Positions 43,648 to 52,193 of a stretch of 52,267 bases of DNA are shown in pieces. Below the pieces are notes generated by a model. That model was not told where the DNA came from and searched no databases. It was given only the letters and a program-made list of their open reading frames with translations. The translations under genes were made by a program, and so were the position numbers. Numbering within the stretch: the first letter of the stretch is position 1; the number at the start of each line of letters is the position of its first letter. The stretch covers positions 1 through 52,267 of the forward strand of contig NZ_JAHHIU010000011.1 of assembly GCF_024539815.1 (NCBI RefSeq). The letters are read 5' to 3'. This DNA comes from Streptomyces hayashii (GTDB lineage: Bacteria; Actinomycetota; Actinomycetes; Streptomycetales; Streptomycetaceae).

Positions 43648-43780
43648 GGGACCATGCCGAGCGGACCACAGCCCTCGACAGCTTCCTCCACACCTACAAC
43701 TACCATCGCTGCCACACCGCACTCGGAGGCCAGCCACCCATCAGCCGTGTGAACAACGCTGCGGGTCAATACAGCTAGGA
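43648..43780 (+). pseudogene. C-terminal fragment of an IS481-type transposase
   Basis: The frame reads RTTALDSFLHTYNYHRCH then ALGGQPPISRVNNAAGQYS and a stop, the standard ending of the integrase core in IS481 transposases (FLH.YN.HRPH.ALGG.PPISR). The catalytic domain is missing. Confidence 0.65.
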
Positions 43781-44340
43781 CGCGGGGGAGTGGGAGATAA
43801 CCTGCGTCCCGCTGCAGTACGAGCGAGCTGTCCTCGTCGGTGCGGTGGTGCGGGAGAAGCTGCAGGCCGCCACCACCGTGCGGGGCCGGGCGTACGACGT
43901 CGTCGCCCATGAGCGGGCGGCGATGCCCGAGCAGATGCTCGGGTCCACGGCCGTCGAAGTCGAGCACGACGACCAGGAGCCGGAGGCAGGACGCCGGGAG
44001 GCGATCGACCTGACGGCGCTGTGGGCCTTGAGGGAGTCCCGCACGGAGTGGAAGCCCTCGATCTCCCGGCCGACCGGCTGCGCCGCCTCCAGGAGGCGTT
44101 CACCAAAGCGCCGACGACTCCCGCGCCCGCGCCGACCGTTACACCGAACAGGACGACGTCGATGGGGCGCACCCGGTGTGCCAGGACGACCAGCAGGCAT
44201 ACCGCCCGTGCCGGTGCCTGTTCGACGCGGTCGGGCAGGCACCGGCACATATTCAAAACAGGCAGATTGGCTGCCGAATTATCGGAGCGCAAACTGATTA
44301 ATTTGCTGGCTACCTGCCAAGAGGCCGGTAAAACGGAGCC
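43781..44340 (+). other. Decayed coding DNA, unknown
   Basis: A plus-strand frame around 43815-44060 encodes a protein-like segment (QYERAVLVGAVVREKLQAAT, RGRAYDVVAHERAAMPEQML), and a different frame continues near 44050-44100 (VEALDLPADRLRRLQEAF). No recognisable family and no continuous gene. AT content rises near 44260, where the toxin region begins. Confidence 0.35.
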
Positions 44341-44343
44341 CGG

Positions 44344-44604
44344 TCAAGGGGTCTTCCAGAAGCCTCGCTCTTCCAATTCGCCGAAACGAACCTGCCCCGA
44401 GGAGAGGTTGACCAGAATCGGCCAGCAGTCCAGCAACTGATTCTCTCCTGTGGTCAAGAATTCTGAAGAGTTGTATGGGGCGATAAGGATCCCTTCTTTC
44501 ACTCGGGCGTTGCGCCAGTCGATGGCCAGCTCGGGTTCGCGAGGCTTTCGGCTTGCCTGAAGGTATTCCTCTGCGATCAAGCGTCCTTGTTCTTCGGAAA
44601 TCAT
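44344..44604 (-). CDS. Imm35-like immunity protein
   Basis: An 86-residue protein. ISEEQGRLIAEEYLQ, LIAPYNSSEFLTTGE, CWPILVNLSSGQV and the end matching 'nGPilVdk.tG.v' fit immunity protein 35-type families. It directly follows the papain-fold toxin gene and overlaps it by one base, the classical toxin-immunity order. It should bind and inhibit that toxin in the cytoplasm. Base composition is more AT-rich than in the biosynthetic cluster, as seen for transferred conflict genes. Confidence 0.7.
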   Translation of the reverse strand: MISEEQGRLIAEEYLQASRKPREPELAIDWRNARVKEGILIAPYNSSEFLTTGENQLLDCWPILVNLSSGQVRFGELEERGFWKTP

Positions 44605-45395
44605 CAGTTCGTCCTCAAGAGAGAGTAACTATCCCAGGTTGGCGCATGGCTCGCGTTCCCTGTTTGTCCGTCTAGGAAGGTCACTCTACCGTCAATGTTA
44701 ACCACGTTGAATACGTGGCCACCTTGAGGGTCTCTGCCCCATACGATGCCCCGGGTGCCGGGCCCGGCCTTTTGTATGTCAGACACGATATTTGAGAAGC
44801 TCCTGTTTCGAAACTTATTGCCGAAATACTTCTCGATCACCTTCTCGGAGCCGCGCTCGATGTTGGGGATAGCGTTTGAGTGTGCTCCATTGGCCATGAG
44901 TTGATCGAGTGAGATCACGCATGCTCGGCAATTCGTTTTGCCGCCGGCCGGATTGATGAGTGCCTTGAGTCCCGTTTCCGGGGTGAAATACTTCCCGCTA
45001 AGGCGTGTAGAACGGGCTGCGCTGTAAGCGCCGACGCCAACTGCTGTCCCGCTGCCGACTACCGCGCTTCCCCCGGATGCACCGCCGGTTATCATCTCTG
45101 CGATTTCTGCGGCGCATACCGGAGCTGTGGCCAAGCAGCCGTCGCCTAGGGCGACGGCCGCAGGTGCGGCTACTACGATTGCCGCCACGGCTGTGACAGC
45201 GCCCAATATTACTTTCTGCCAGGTTGCGAGCTTTCCTGTGTCGGGCAGATCTCCGGCGTAGTAGGGGTTCGTGCCCATGGCGTAGCAGGACCGGCACTGT
45301 GATCCGTCTCTTCGCTCGGGCTTCGGGTCTGGCCCCTTTTTGAAGACGATCTTCGCCGCTGTGTGGCCGCCGTCCGAGCGGACGGTGACGGTCAT
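44604..45395 (-). CDS. Papain-fold (Tox-PL type) toxin, N-terminally truncated
   Basis: A protein of 263 residues from the first ATG. Residues about 150-250 form a papain-fold toxin domain of the polymorphic toxin type: GGKTNCRACVISLDQLM (Cys156/Cys159), GGHVFNVVNIDG (His227) and VTFLDGQTG (Asp242). Such domains are peptidases or glutamine deamidases. A hydrophobic stretch (about residues 61-85) precedes it. The same frame stays open without any start for over 200 bases upstream, so the ATG at 45395 is probably internal and the N-terminal delivery part has been lost next to the transposon. Confidence 0.75.
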   Translation of the reverse strand: MTVTVRSDGGHTAAKIVFKKGPDPKPERRDGSQCRSCYAMGTNPYYAGDLPDTGKLATWQKVILGAVTAVAAIVVAAPAAVALGDGCLATAPVCAAEIAEMITGGASGGSAVVGSGTAVGVGAYSAARSTRLSGKYFTPETGLKALINPAGGKTNCRACVISLDQLMANGAHSNAIPNIERGSEKVIEKYFGNKFRNRSFSNIVSDIQKAGPGTRGIVWGRDPQGGHVFNVVNIDGRVTFLDGQTGNASHAPTWDSYSLLRTN

Positions 45396-45740
45396 GGTTC
45401 CGTGTCCCGTGCCTCCGCCGGCCGACTGGTAGGTGATGCTCTGGGTGTAGGTGTGGGTGGAGTGGTAGGTCCATCTGTGGCGTAGCGGACGTGGTTGCTT
45501 AATGATCTTGGTTGTGGCCTGCTGTTGCTCAGTTGTGCTGGGCGGTGGGTCTGTTCCGTGGGTGAGGTCTACGTGAAACCGTGTGGCCGGCGCCGGAGGA
45601 TTCGTGGGTTGAGCTGGTTGTTTGGTGTTGCGCAGTGAGCTGGGTGGGGCGGCGGTTTTTGCTCAGTGTGGTTGGCGCGCCTATAGGTACGGGGACGTGT
45701 CGGCCGGTCTGCTGAGGTCGGGGCGGCAAGGGCACGTGGG
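45396..45740 (-). other. Open upstream extension of the toxin gene; transposon junction
   Basis: The toxin frame continues upstream without a stop through THTYTQSITYQSAGGGTGHG and a proline- and threonine-rich stretch to about 45700, with no start codon. It ends near the last codon of tniQ at 45741. The left border of the transposon is probably here, but I cannot fix the exact base. Confidence 0.4.
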
Positions 45741-46557
45741 TTGGTTCAGCGGGCGTGCAGGCGTTGCCAGAGCAGGTCGTGGTCGGCGGGTGCGAGGCGG
45801 GGCAGCCGGAGGCGGTCGGCCAGGCGGTGGAGGAATGCGGTCTGCTGCGCGCGTGTCAGGGGGTGCGAGGGCAGGCGGTCAAGGGCAGCGGCGAGGATGA
45901 GGGTCTCGGGGTGGATGACCAGGCTCCGGCAGGTCAGAGCTGGGGAGGCCGGGCCTGGAGGGATGTGGGGGTTGGCGTTGGTGAGGCGGTCAAGGCGTGT
46001 GAGCCACCGCTGGTGCAGGTGCTGTTGGTGGTCATACCAGCGTGTCGTGATCGTCGATGCCCAGCTCAGGGAGGCCGTCGTCGCGCGGCGGGCTGTGGGG
46101 CGGGGCCGGGTGAGCTCGGGGACAGGGCGGATGTCGAGCGGGGCGGGCTGCCGGGAGTCGCTGGAAGCCTGCTGGTGGCGGGTGCAGATCATGATGCGGG
46201 GTGAGCTGGGCGCTGGGTGGATCCACGCGGGGGCGGCTTGGTGCGGGCTGCGGCGGATGGTGCAGGCGGTGCACGCCGGTAGCGGCTGCACGGCGGGCGG
46301 GACGGGCTGCCAGCGGGCGATGGCGGCGCGGGCCGTGCCGATGGAGGCGGGCGGGATCGGGGCGCGAAAGGGCCGGTGGTGGCGATGTGCAGGCCGTCAA
46401 GGAGCTGGGCGGCGGTCAGTTGGTAGGTGGCGGCGAGGCGGGTGAGGTAGGAGGCTGCTGACTCGCGGGGCAGGGGCCTGATCCGCAGGGCGCCGGGCTG
46501 GGACGGCCACATCGTGCGGGCCCGCACCACAGGGCTGCTCCAGGCGTGCGCGGTCAC
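45741..46557 (-). pseudogene. tniQ: TniQ-family transposition protein, frameshifted
   Basis: The first frame (from GTG at 46557) reads LPRESAASYLTRLAATYQ then LTAAQLLDGLHIA, the start of TniQ. Near 46370 (GGCCCTTTCGCG) the frame is lost; another frame continues APIPPASIGTARAAIARW, LPACTACTIRR (a zinc-binding pair) and ends LAPADHDLLWQRLHAR at 45741. One base is missing. TniQ is the target-site factor of Tn5053/Tn7-like elements. The GTG overlaps the tniB stop. Confidence 0.75.
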
Positions 46558-47588
46558 CGGCTGCTGGGTCGGGTACGGCGGCTTGCCGGGGTTCGGGGCC
46601 GGTAGTGCTCCTCGGCGAGGTGGTCCAGCGCGATGGAGTCCAGCAGCGTTTTGGTGATGCGTTCCTGGCCGTCGAGGATGGCTTCGATGGCGGCCTGGCG
46701 GATGAGGCGGGCCAGGCTGCCGATGCGGCCGGCGGTCCGTTCATGCAGGTAGGGGGCGAGCCTGGGCAGGCTGCCAGTGCGGTGGGAATGGAGGTCGAGG
46801 GCCGCTTCCATGGCGGCGATGAGCTCACGGAACGGTTCCCGCTCGCCGGCACGGACGGGCAGGGCCCCGCAGTCGACGAGTGAGGCGCGTCCGGCCAGCT
46901 GCGCGCCGCGGACCCCGCTGAACACCGTGCTGGCGGTGACGTCGATCCCCGCGTACACGAACGTGGCGCCGACGCGCTCGGTGAGGTCCTTGAGCCAGTC
47001 GGCGGCCTCCGCTCCGCTGGAGCTGCGGGGGTTGAGCCGGTGGATCTCGTCGATCAGCACCAGTTTCACTCCGGCCGCGGTGTAGGTGTGGCAGACGGCG
47101 GTCGTGATCTGCGCGGTGGTCATGCGGGTGGTGACGGGGATGCCGAGGTAGCGGGCGAACTCGCAGGCCAGGGTTTTGGCGGTGGCGCCGGGCGGAACCA
47201 GGACATACGCCACGGGCACGCTGGTGTCGTCCGGGGCGGCGCGGCGGGTGTGGGCCAGGTGGCAGGTCCGGCCGACCTCGAGCAGGGCGGTGGTCTTGCC
47301 GGTGGTGGCCGGCCCGGTGACGATCAGGGACGGTCGGGCGGTGACGCGCTGGCTGCGGCCGAGGATCATCAGCGTGCGCACGCTGCGCGAGAGGCTCTCG
47401 ATGGCCGGGGTGCGCACGGTGACGAACTGCGAGTGGTAGGCCAGGCGTTCCTCGAGCGAGCGTGCCGGCTGGCCCGGCTGCGGGGGAGCGGGCGGGGCGG
47501 TGTGGGCGAACCGGGCGAACGCGTCGAACGTGGTGACCGTCCCGGGGGAGGCGTCCTCGGCGGCGGGTGGGGTGTGGGGGCTGGTCAC
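46554..47588 (-). CDS. tniB: TniB/TnsC-type transposition ATPase
   Basis: A 344-residue AAA+ ATPase. Walker A is GPATTGKTTA (about residue 92), Walker B LVLIDEIHRLNPRS, and the C-terminal AGRIGSLARLIRQAAIEAIL is the family helix. In Tn5053- and Tn7-like elements this ATPase selects the target and activates the transposase. It is coupled at both ends by GTGA overlaps to tniA (upstream) and tniQ (downstream). Confidence 0.9.
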   Translation of the reverse strand: MTSPHTPPAAEDASPGTVTTFDAFARFAHTAPPAPPQPGQPARSLEERLAYHSQFVTVRTPAIESLSRSVRTLMILGRSQRVTARPSLIVTGPATTGKTTALLEVGRTCHLAHTRRAAPDDTSVPVAYVLVPPGATAKTLACEFARYLGIPVTTRMTTAQITTAVCHTYTAAGVKLVLIDEIHRLNPRSSSGAEAADWLKDLTERVGATFVYAGIDVTASTVFSGVRGAQLAGRASLVDCGALPVRAGEREPFRELIAAMEAALDLHSHRTGSLPRLAPYLHERTAGRIGSLARLIRQAAIEAILDGQERITKTLLDSIALDHLAEEHYRPRTPASRRTRPSSR

Positions 47589-48432
47589 CAGCGTTCGGCC
47601 TCCTCGAAGGCGTCATACAGCGTGTAGCGGCCCACCGGAGGGGAGAGTTCCTCACCGTCGTCGGGGTGGCCGTCAGTGTCAGGAATGTGGGCTTCGATGG
47701 CGTCGAGACTGTCCTCGGGCTGCGTGTCGCCGTCTGACGTCTGCGGGCCTGCCGTGCTTGTGGCTGCCACGTGGCCCGCCGCTGCTGCGGCGGGTGCGCC
47801 GGGGCCGGGCCGGGGGCGGGCCCGGCGCAGGACCTGGTCTGCTGCTTCGGCCAGGTCGGCCTCGTGCCGCTCGCGGTCTGCGCGCCGGTGAAGGGCGGTG
47901 CGGATGCGGCGCCAGGCGGTCTCGCTCATCGGGGCGTGGATGTGGTCGCGGTGGATCCAGGGGATCTCGTGCAGGTGCCCGTCGGGCAGGCGGATGTAGA
48001 CCTGCCGCACGTCGAGCGGGTTGAGGTGGACTTCCCACTTGCCCCCGGGATGGGTGGGGCAGGGGCGGCCGCGGTGCTCGTTGAGGACGGCGTGGTCGTA
48101 GGTGCGGTAGTTGATGCGGATGCCGCGGCCGGTGACGGGATGGAAGCGCACGGGCAGCAGTTCCAGGTAGTCGGTGCCGGTCAGCGGCAGCGGCACGTAC
48201 CCGCACGCGCCCAGCAGAGCGGTCCACATCTCGTTGGGGGCCAGTGCCTTCTTCGGCAGGACCGGGTGGCGCAGCCCGTCGTGGGGGCGGTGCTGCCAGC
48301 ACGCGGTGACCCACTCATCCAGCAGCTCCTGCAGCTGGGCGACGCTGAAGAAGGCCTCGGTTTCGGCGTCCGTTCCGCGGCGGGTGACGTCGGAGCCGGT
48401 GTAGCCGGGCAGGCTGCGATGTGCCGGTTTGG
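47585..48432 (-). pseudogene. tniA: TniA (Mu-type transposase) C-terminal remnant
   Basis: The frame encodes HRSLPGYTGSDVTRRGTDAE, ELLDEWVTACWQHRPHDGL and the Mu-C beta-barrel region (YLELLPVRFHPVTGRGIRI, YVPLPLTG) to the end at 47585. In intact TniA proteins LPGYxG lies just after the catalytic glutamate, so the whole DNA-binding and catalytic part is missing. The break falls at the TTGGTGTCAGTG repeat near 48430-48441, and an in-frame stop follows. The right-hand transposon has probably inserted here. Confidence 0.8.
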
Positions 48433-48433
48433 T

Positions 48434-48587
48434 GTCAGTGGGTTGGTGTCAGTGACGGCATGTCAGACCTGGGTGTTTTCGCTGTTGGTGGGGTGTTGAG
48501 CATGGGGAGTCACTGACATAGGGCGGTGTCTGGTGCCGTCGCCGCTGTCATGGGGCGGTACACCCCGCTTCGCTCCGCTGTCATGGG
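48434..48587. repeat. Transposon-end array: TGTCAG repeats with 14-base period
   Basis: TGTCAG starts at 48434, 48448 and 48462, exactly 14 bases apart; the first two are within TTGGTGTCAGTG. An inverted copy, GTCACTGACA (48509-48518), is the perfect complement of TGTCAGTGAC at 48448-48457. CCGCTGTCATGGG occurs twice (48542-48554 and 48575-48587). Multiple transposase-binding sites beginning TGT are typical of Tn7/Tn5053-type ends. Probably the left end of the right-hand element. Confidence 0.7.
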
Positions 48588-48665
48588 AACGGCACTTCTG
48601 ATCCTTCGAGAGCCGGGCGGCGGCACGTTGGTCGGCGTCGGGTTTGCGCGTTGGAAGGGTGTGGG

Positions 48666-49934
48666 GTGGGGGAGCCGGGCGTGTGGGGTGAGGTCACGGC
48701 GGGGTTGAGGGTGTCCAGGACGGTACTGGTCGCGCGGCTGCTCGAGCTCGAGGCGGCCGGGGCGTTGACCACGGCGCACGTGCGTGCGGGCGCCCAGGTC
48801 GGTGGGGTGAATGTGCGCACGGTGTGGCGCTGGCTGGATGCGGCGCGGACGGAGGGCCGCGTGGAGCGCAGGCCGCGGGCCCGGCTGGAGTTGTCCGAGC
48901 AGGCGTGGGAGGTGCTGGCGCAGGCGGGCGGGAACGTGGCGGTGCTGCACCGGCACCTGAAGGATGCCGGGGGACAGGTGCCTTCGCTGGCGTCGCTGTA
49001 CCGGGTGGTGCGCCGGGATTTGGAGGCCGGAAGAGTCCTGCCGGACCGTGCGGTGGTGCGGAGGGAGAGGGAGGAGCAGCGGACACGGCAGGCACTGGCT
49101 GACCTCGCCCTGGCCGGGCCGCGTGAGGGCGGCGCGGCGAAGGCGGCTGCGCGCCGGCCGCCGCCCCCCGCGGGCTTGTCGGCGGGGGAGGGCGGTGCGG
49201 TGGCGGGTGTGGCGTTGCCGGCGGGAGCGCAGCTGGTGCGGACGTCGTCGGTGCGGGCGGTGGCCGAGGCGGTCGGGCAGGCGATGGCGGTTCAGGGCGC
49301 GGTGTGTGTGTTCGGTGACCCGGGCCGGGGCAAGACCGCGGCCGTGCGGATGGCGCTCCACGAGGTCCCGCCGGGCTGGAGGGTGACGTGGGTGCCGGTG
49401 CCGGTGCGCCCGTCGGTGGCCGGCATGAGGCGGGCGGTGTTCGATGCTCTGGCGCTGCCGGGCCGTTTCCCGCACACGTCGGCGCTGGCCGACGCCGCGG
49501 TCGCGGGGGCTTTGGGCGAGGCGCGGGTGCTGGTGGTCGATGAGGCCCAGCGCCTTCCTGCGCCGTGCCTGGAGTACCTGCAGAGCCTGTGGGACGACCC
49601 CGGCACGCGCATCACGCTGGTGCTGTGTGGGGCGGGCAGCGAGCGGGTGCTGTCCCGGCTGCCGCAGCTGGCGTCGCGGGTCGGTGCGTGGCAGGAGGTT
49701 CCGCGCCTGGCCGCAGCGGAAGTGGCGGCCGTGGCGCCCGGCTTCCATCCGCTGTGGCGCACCGTCCCGGCCGCGGACCTGACGTGGATCGACCGGTCGT
49801 GCGCCCACGGCACGTTCCGCACGTGGGCCGCTTTGACTGCCCACCTGCAGAACGCGCTGCTCACCACCGCTGACGCGGCCGTCGACCGGGCTTTGCTGGG
49901 GCGGTTGTTCAGGAGGGTCGCGCCGCCGCTGTGA
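48666..49934 (+). CDS. Transposition ATPase fused to a transposase-type N-terminal DNA-binding domain
   Basis: A 422-residue protein from GTG 48666 (GGAAGGG six bases upstream). Residues about 25-130 (LTTAHVRAGAQVGGVNVRTVWRWLDAARTEG, here split: VRTVWRWLDAAR; and PSLASLYRVVRRDLEAGRVL) match the N-terminus of the transposase at 50017 (ERTVWRWLAAAE; PSLTTLHRAIRRDL). From residue 190 it is an AAA ATPase: GDPGRGKTAAV, VLVVDEAQRLPAP and GFHPLWRTVPAAD. It therefore joins the DNA-binding part of a transposase to a TnsC/MuB-like ATPase with no DDE domain. Confidence 0.8.
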   Translation: MGEPGVWGEVTAGLRVSRTVLVARLLELEAAGALTTAHVRAGAQVGGVNVRTVWRWLDAARTEGRVERRPRARLELSEQAWEVLAQAGGNVAVLHRHLKDAGGQVPSLASLYRVVRRDLEAGRVLPDRAVVRREREEQRTRQALADLALAGPREGGAAKAAARRPPPPAGLSAGEGGAVAGVALPAGAQLVRTSSVRAVAEAVGQAMAVQGAVCVFGDPGRGKTAAVRMALHEVPPGWRVTWVPVPVRPSVAGMRRAVFDALALPGRFPHTSALADAAVAGALGEARVLVVDEAQRLPAPCLEYLQSLWDDPGTRITLVLCGAGSERVLSRLPQLASRVGAWQEVPRLAAAEVAAVAPGFHPLWRTVPAADLTWIDRSCAHGTFRTWAALTAHLQNALLTTADAAVDRALLGRLFRRVAPPL

Positions 49935-50016
49935 ACCAAGCACTCTGCAGGAGACGGCAGGCCGATCGCATGCACCCGGCACGCACACAACGTCCCACCG
50001 CGCGAGGGGAACTGAC

Positions 50017-51705
50017 ATGGAGGACGGCGACGCCGTCCGAGCAGGCGGCGGATTGCCCGCGGCATCGAGGACGGCACTGCGCGGTCCGGCGGTGCGACGG
50101 CTGCTCGCTCTGCGGGCGGGGAAGAAACTGACAGCGGGTCATGTACGGGTGGCTGCCGACGCGTTGGGGGTGGCGGAGCGCACGGTGTGGCGGTGGCTGG
50201 CCGCGGCTGAGAGCGATGAGGCCGCGGCCGCCAGCCCTGGCACCCGGTCCCGGGCCGGTGCGACGTTCACGATCACGCCTGAAGTCCGTGGGCTGTTGGC
50301 ACTGTGGAAGGGGAACGTGCGGGCCGTCCATCGCGAACTGGTCCTGCTCGCCGCTCGGAAGTCTCCGACTGCAGACGCACCGTCGCTGACGACGCTGCAT
50401 CGCGCGATCCGTCGTGATCTGACGCCGGGGGAGCGGGCCGGGCTCGCGGGTGGGGAGCGGGCGGCGCGCAAGCATGATGTGTTCCTGGCCCGGCCGCGCG
50501 GCTGGCGCAATCAGGTGTGGGAGACCGATCACGTCCAGGCGGCGGTGCTGGTCGATGTCGACGGCAAGGTGCGCAGGCCGTGGATCACGTGGTTCACCGA
50601 CTGCGCGACGAACGCGATCGTCGGCGTTGCGGTCACGCCGGGGGATCCGTCGCGGGAGTCGGTGCTGGCCGCGCTGCGCTCCGCGGTCCTGCACGAGGAG
50701 CCCTACGGCCCGTTCGGGGGCCTGCCGGAGAAGGTGCGTGTCGACCGTGGCAAGGACTTCCTGTCCAGGACGGTGACCGCCGCGTTCGATCTCCTGGAGG
50801 TGACGGTGGAGGATTTGCCCGCCTACACCCCTCACCTCAAGGGCACCGTGGAGGGGCTGAACCGGGCGGTGGAGGGCATGTTCCTGGCTGCGCTGCCCGG
50901 CTATGCCCGCCAGCCGCGCCCAGGTAAGCGTGCTTCTCGCCCGAAGGACGAAGTGCTGCTCGGTTTCGAGGACTTCACCGCCCGGTTGCTGGATTGGACT
51001 TCGTGGTGGAACACCGAGCATTGCCCCGCGCCCTTGCGGGGAAAGACTCCGCTTGAGGCATGGCAGGACGATCCCACTCCGCTGCGGGACGTGCCCGCGA
51101 CGGATCTGTGGACGTTCACCCTGGAGGACGCCGGCACCCGCAGGCTGACCACCCGCGGCATCCGCTTCAGGAAACGCGATTACGTGGGGCCGTGGATGAC
51201 CGGCCAGACCGGGATCCAGGTCCGGGTCCGTTTCATGCCCCACCATGACCACCGCATCGAGGTCTACCACGCGGCCACTGGCCGCTACCTCGGTTCGGCA
51301 GATCTGGCCGACAGGGCCACCGAGGAACAGGTCAGCGCCGTACGGCGAGCACGGGCCGCCCGCACCCGCCGCCTCAAGAAGGACCTGGAGGCTTCCCAGC
51401 GCGAGCGCTACGCCGCCGTGAACCAGCCCGAGGCACCTCAGCGGCTCGGCGCGCTGACCACCGCGCAGGCCGAGGCCGAACTCGCCCAGACTGCCGACAC
51501 CGACCTCGCGCAGCTCGCGATGCCGGACCTCATCCCGCCCGCCGCGCCCCCGGCCGACTGGCGCACCCCTGCTTCCCTGACCGCGCTGACCACGCCAGGC
51601 CCGCCCGTCCCGTACCCGCCCGGCCGTGATGGCGCTTCCGCCCCGGACGGCCGCAACGGGCGGGCCACACCTCCCACCACCGACGAAGACGGAGACGCCT
51701 CGTGA
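50017..51705 (+). CDS. Mu/TnsB-type DDE transposase
   Basis: A 562-residue transposase. The N-terminus has helix-turn-helix domains (LGVAERTVWRWLAAAE). The rve core has WETDHVQAAVLVDVDG (Asp about 168), VRVDRGKDFLS (Asp about 241) and PHLKGTVEGLNRAVEGMFL (Glu about 277). The Mu-C beta-barrel follows, then a lysine/arginine-rich helix and a proline-rich tail. GAGGGGA lies upstream of the ATG. Its stop overlaps the start of the following ATPase gene. Confidence 0.92.
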   Translation: MEDGDAVRAGGGLPAASRTALRGPAVRRLLALRAGKKLTAGHVRVAADALGVAERTVWRWLAAAESDEAAAASPGTRSRAGATFTITPEVRGLLALWKGNVRAVHRELVLLAARKSPTADAPSLTTLHRAIRRDLTPGERAGLAGGERAARKHDVFLARPRGWRNQVWETDHVQAAVLVDVDGKVRRPWITWFTDCATNAIVGVAVTPGDPSRESVLAALRSAVLHEEPYGPFGGLPEKVRVDRGKDFLSRTVTAAFDLLEVTVEDLPAYTPHLKGTVEGLNRAVEGMFLAALPGYARQPRPGKRASRPKDEVLLGFEDFTARLLDWTSWWNTEHCPAPLRGKTPLEAWQDDPTPLRDVPATDLWTFTLEDAGTRRLTTRGIRFRKRDYVGPWMTGQTGIQVRVRFMPHHDHRIEVYHAATGRYLGSADLADRATEEQVSAVRRARAARTRRLKKDLEASQRERYAAVNQPEAPQRLGALTTAQAEAELAQTADTDLAQLAMPDLIPPAAPPADWRTPASLTALTTPGPPVPYPPGRDGASAPDGRNGRATPPTTDEDGDAS

Positions 51706-52193
51706 CCGCGGCCACCTACCAGTACGTCGACCTGCCCGATGCGTCCGTGGTCACCACTCGCGCCCTGCTCACCGCCCGGGAGAACATCGCCGACACGGTC
51801 GCCGCGCGGGCCATGATGTGCATCCACGGCGGCGCCGGCTTCGGCAAGACGCTTGCCGTCAACATCTGCCTGCGCGGCCTCGAACCGCACGAGGACGTTC
51901 GCAAGATCACCTTCCGCGCCCGTCCTACGGCCCGCGCGGTGCGCTACGAGTTGTTCACCGCGCTCGACCTGGCCGGTGAACCGCCGCGCCACCCCAGCGA
52001 GTTCGATCGCCTGCTGAAAACCGCCCTGGCCGAACGCCCCCGCACCTTCCTCGTGGACGAGGCCCAGTGGCTCAACGGGGAGGCGTTCGAATACTTCCGC
52101 TACCTGTGGGACGAACCCTCAACCCAGCTCGCGGTCATCTTCGTCGGCGGGGAGGGCTGCCACACCGTGCTGCGCCGCGAACCGATGCTCTGA
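51702..52193 (+). CDS. TnsC/MuB-type transposition ATPase, C-terminally truncated
   Basis: A 163-residue protein, whereas relatives have about 250 residues or more. Walker A is HGGAGFGKTLAV (about residue 42) and Walker B TFLVDEAQWL (about residue 116). After VLRREPML the frame ends at a TGA at 52191-52193. The family normally continues (SSR...W....FHP.W) as the ATPase at 48666 does, so a foreign sequence seems to start here. GTG start overlaps the transposase stop. Confidence 0.8.
   Translation: MTAATYQYVDLPDASVVTTRALLTARENIADTVAARAMMCIHGGAGFGKTLAVNICLRGLEPHEDVRKITFRARPTARAVRYELFTALDLAGEPPRHPSEFDRLLKTALAERPRTFLVDEAQWLNGEAFEYFRYLWDEPSTQLAVIFVGGEGCHTVLRREPML

Noticed and set aside
48434..48587. 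TGTCAG array as a regulator binding region rather than a transposon end
   Set aside because: Its position at the truncation point of tniA and directly before transposition genes favours transposon ends, although regulation of the ATPase gene by the same sites is possible.
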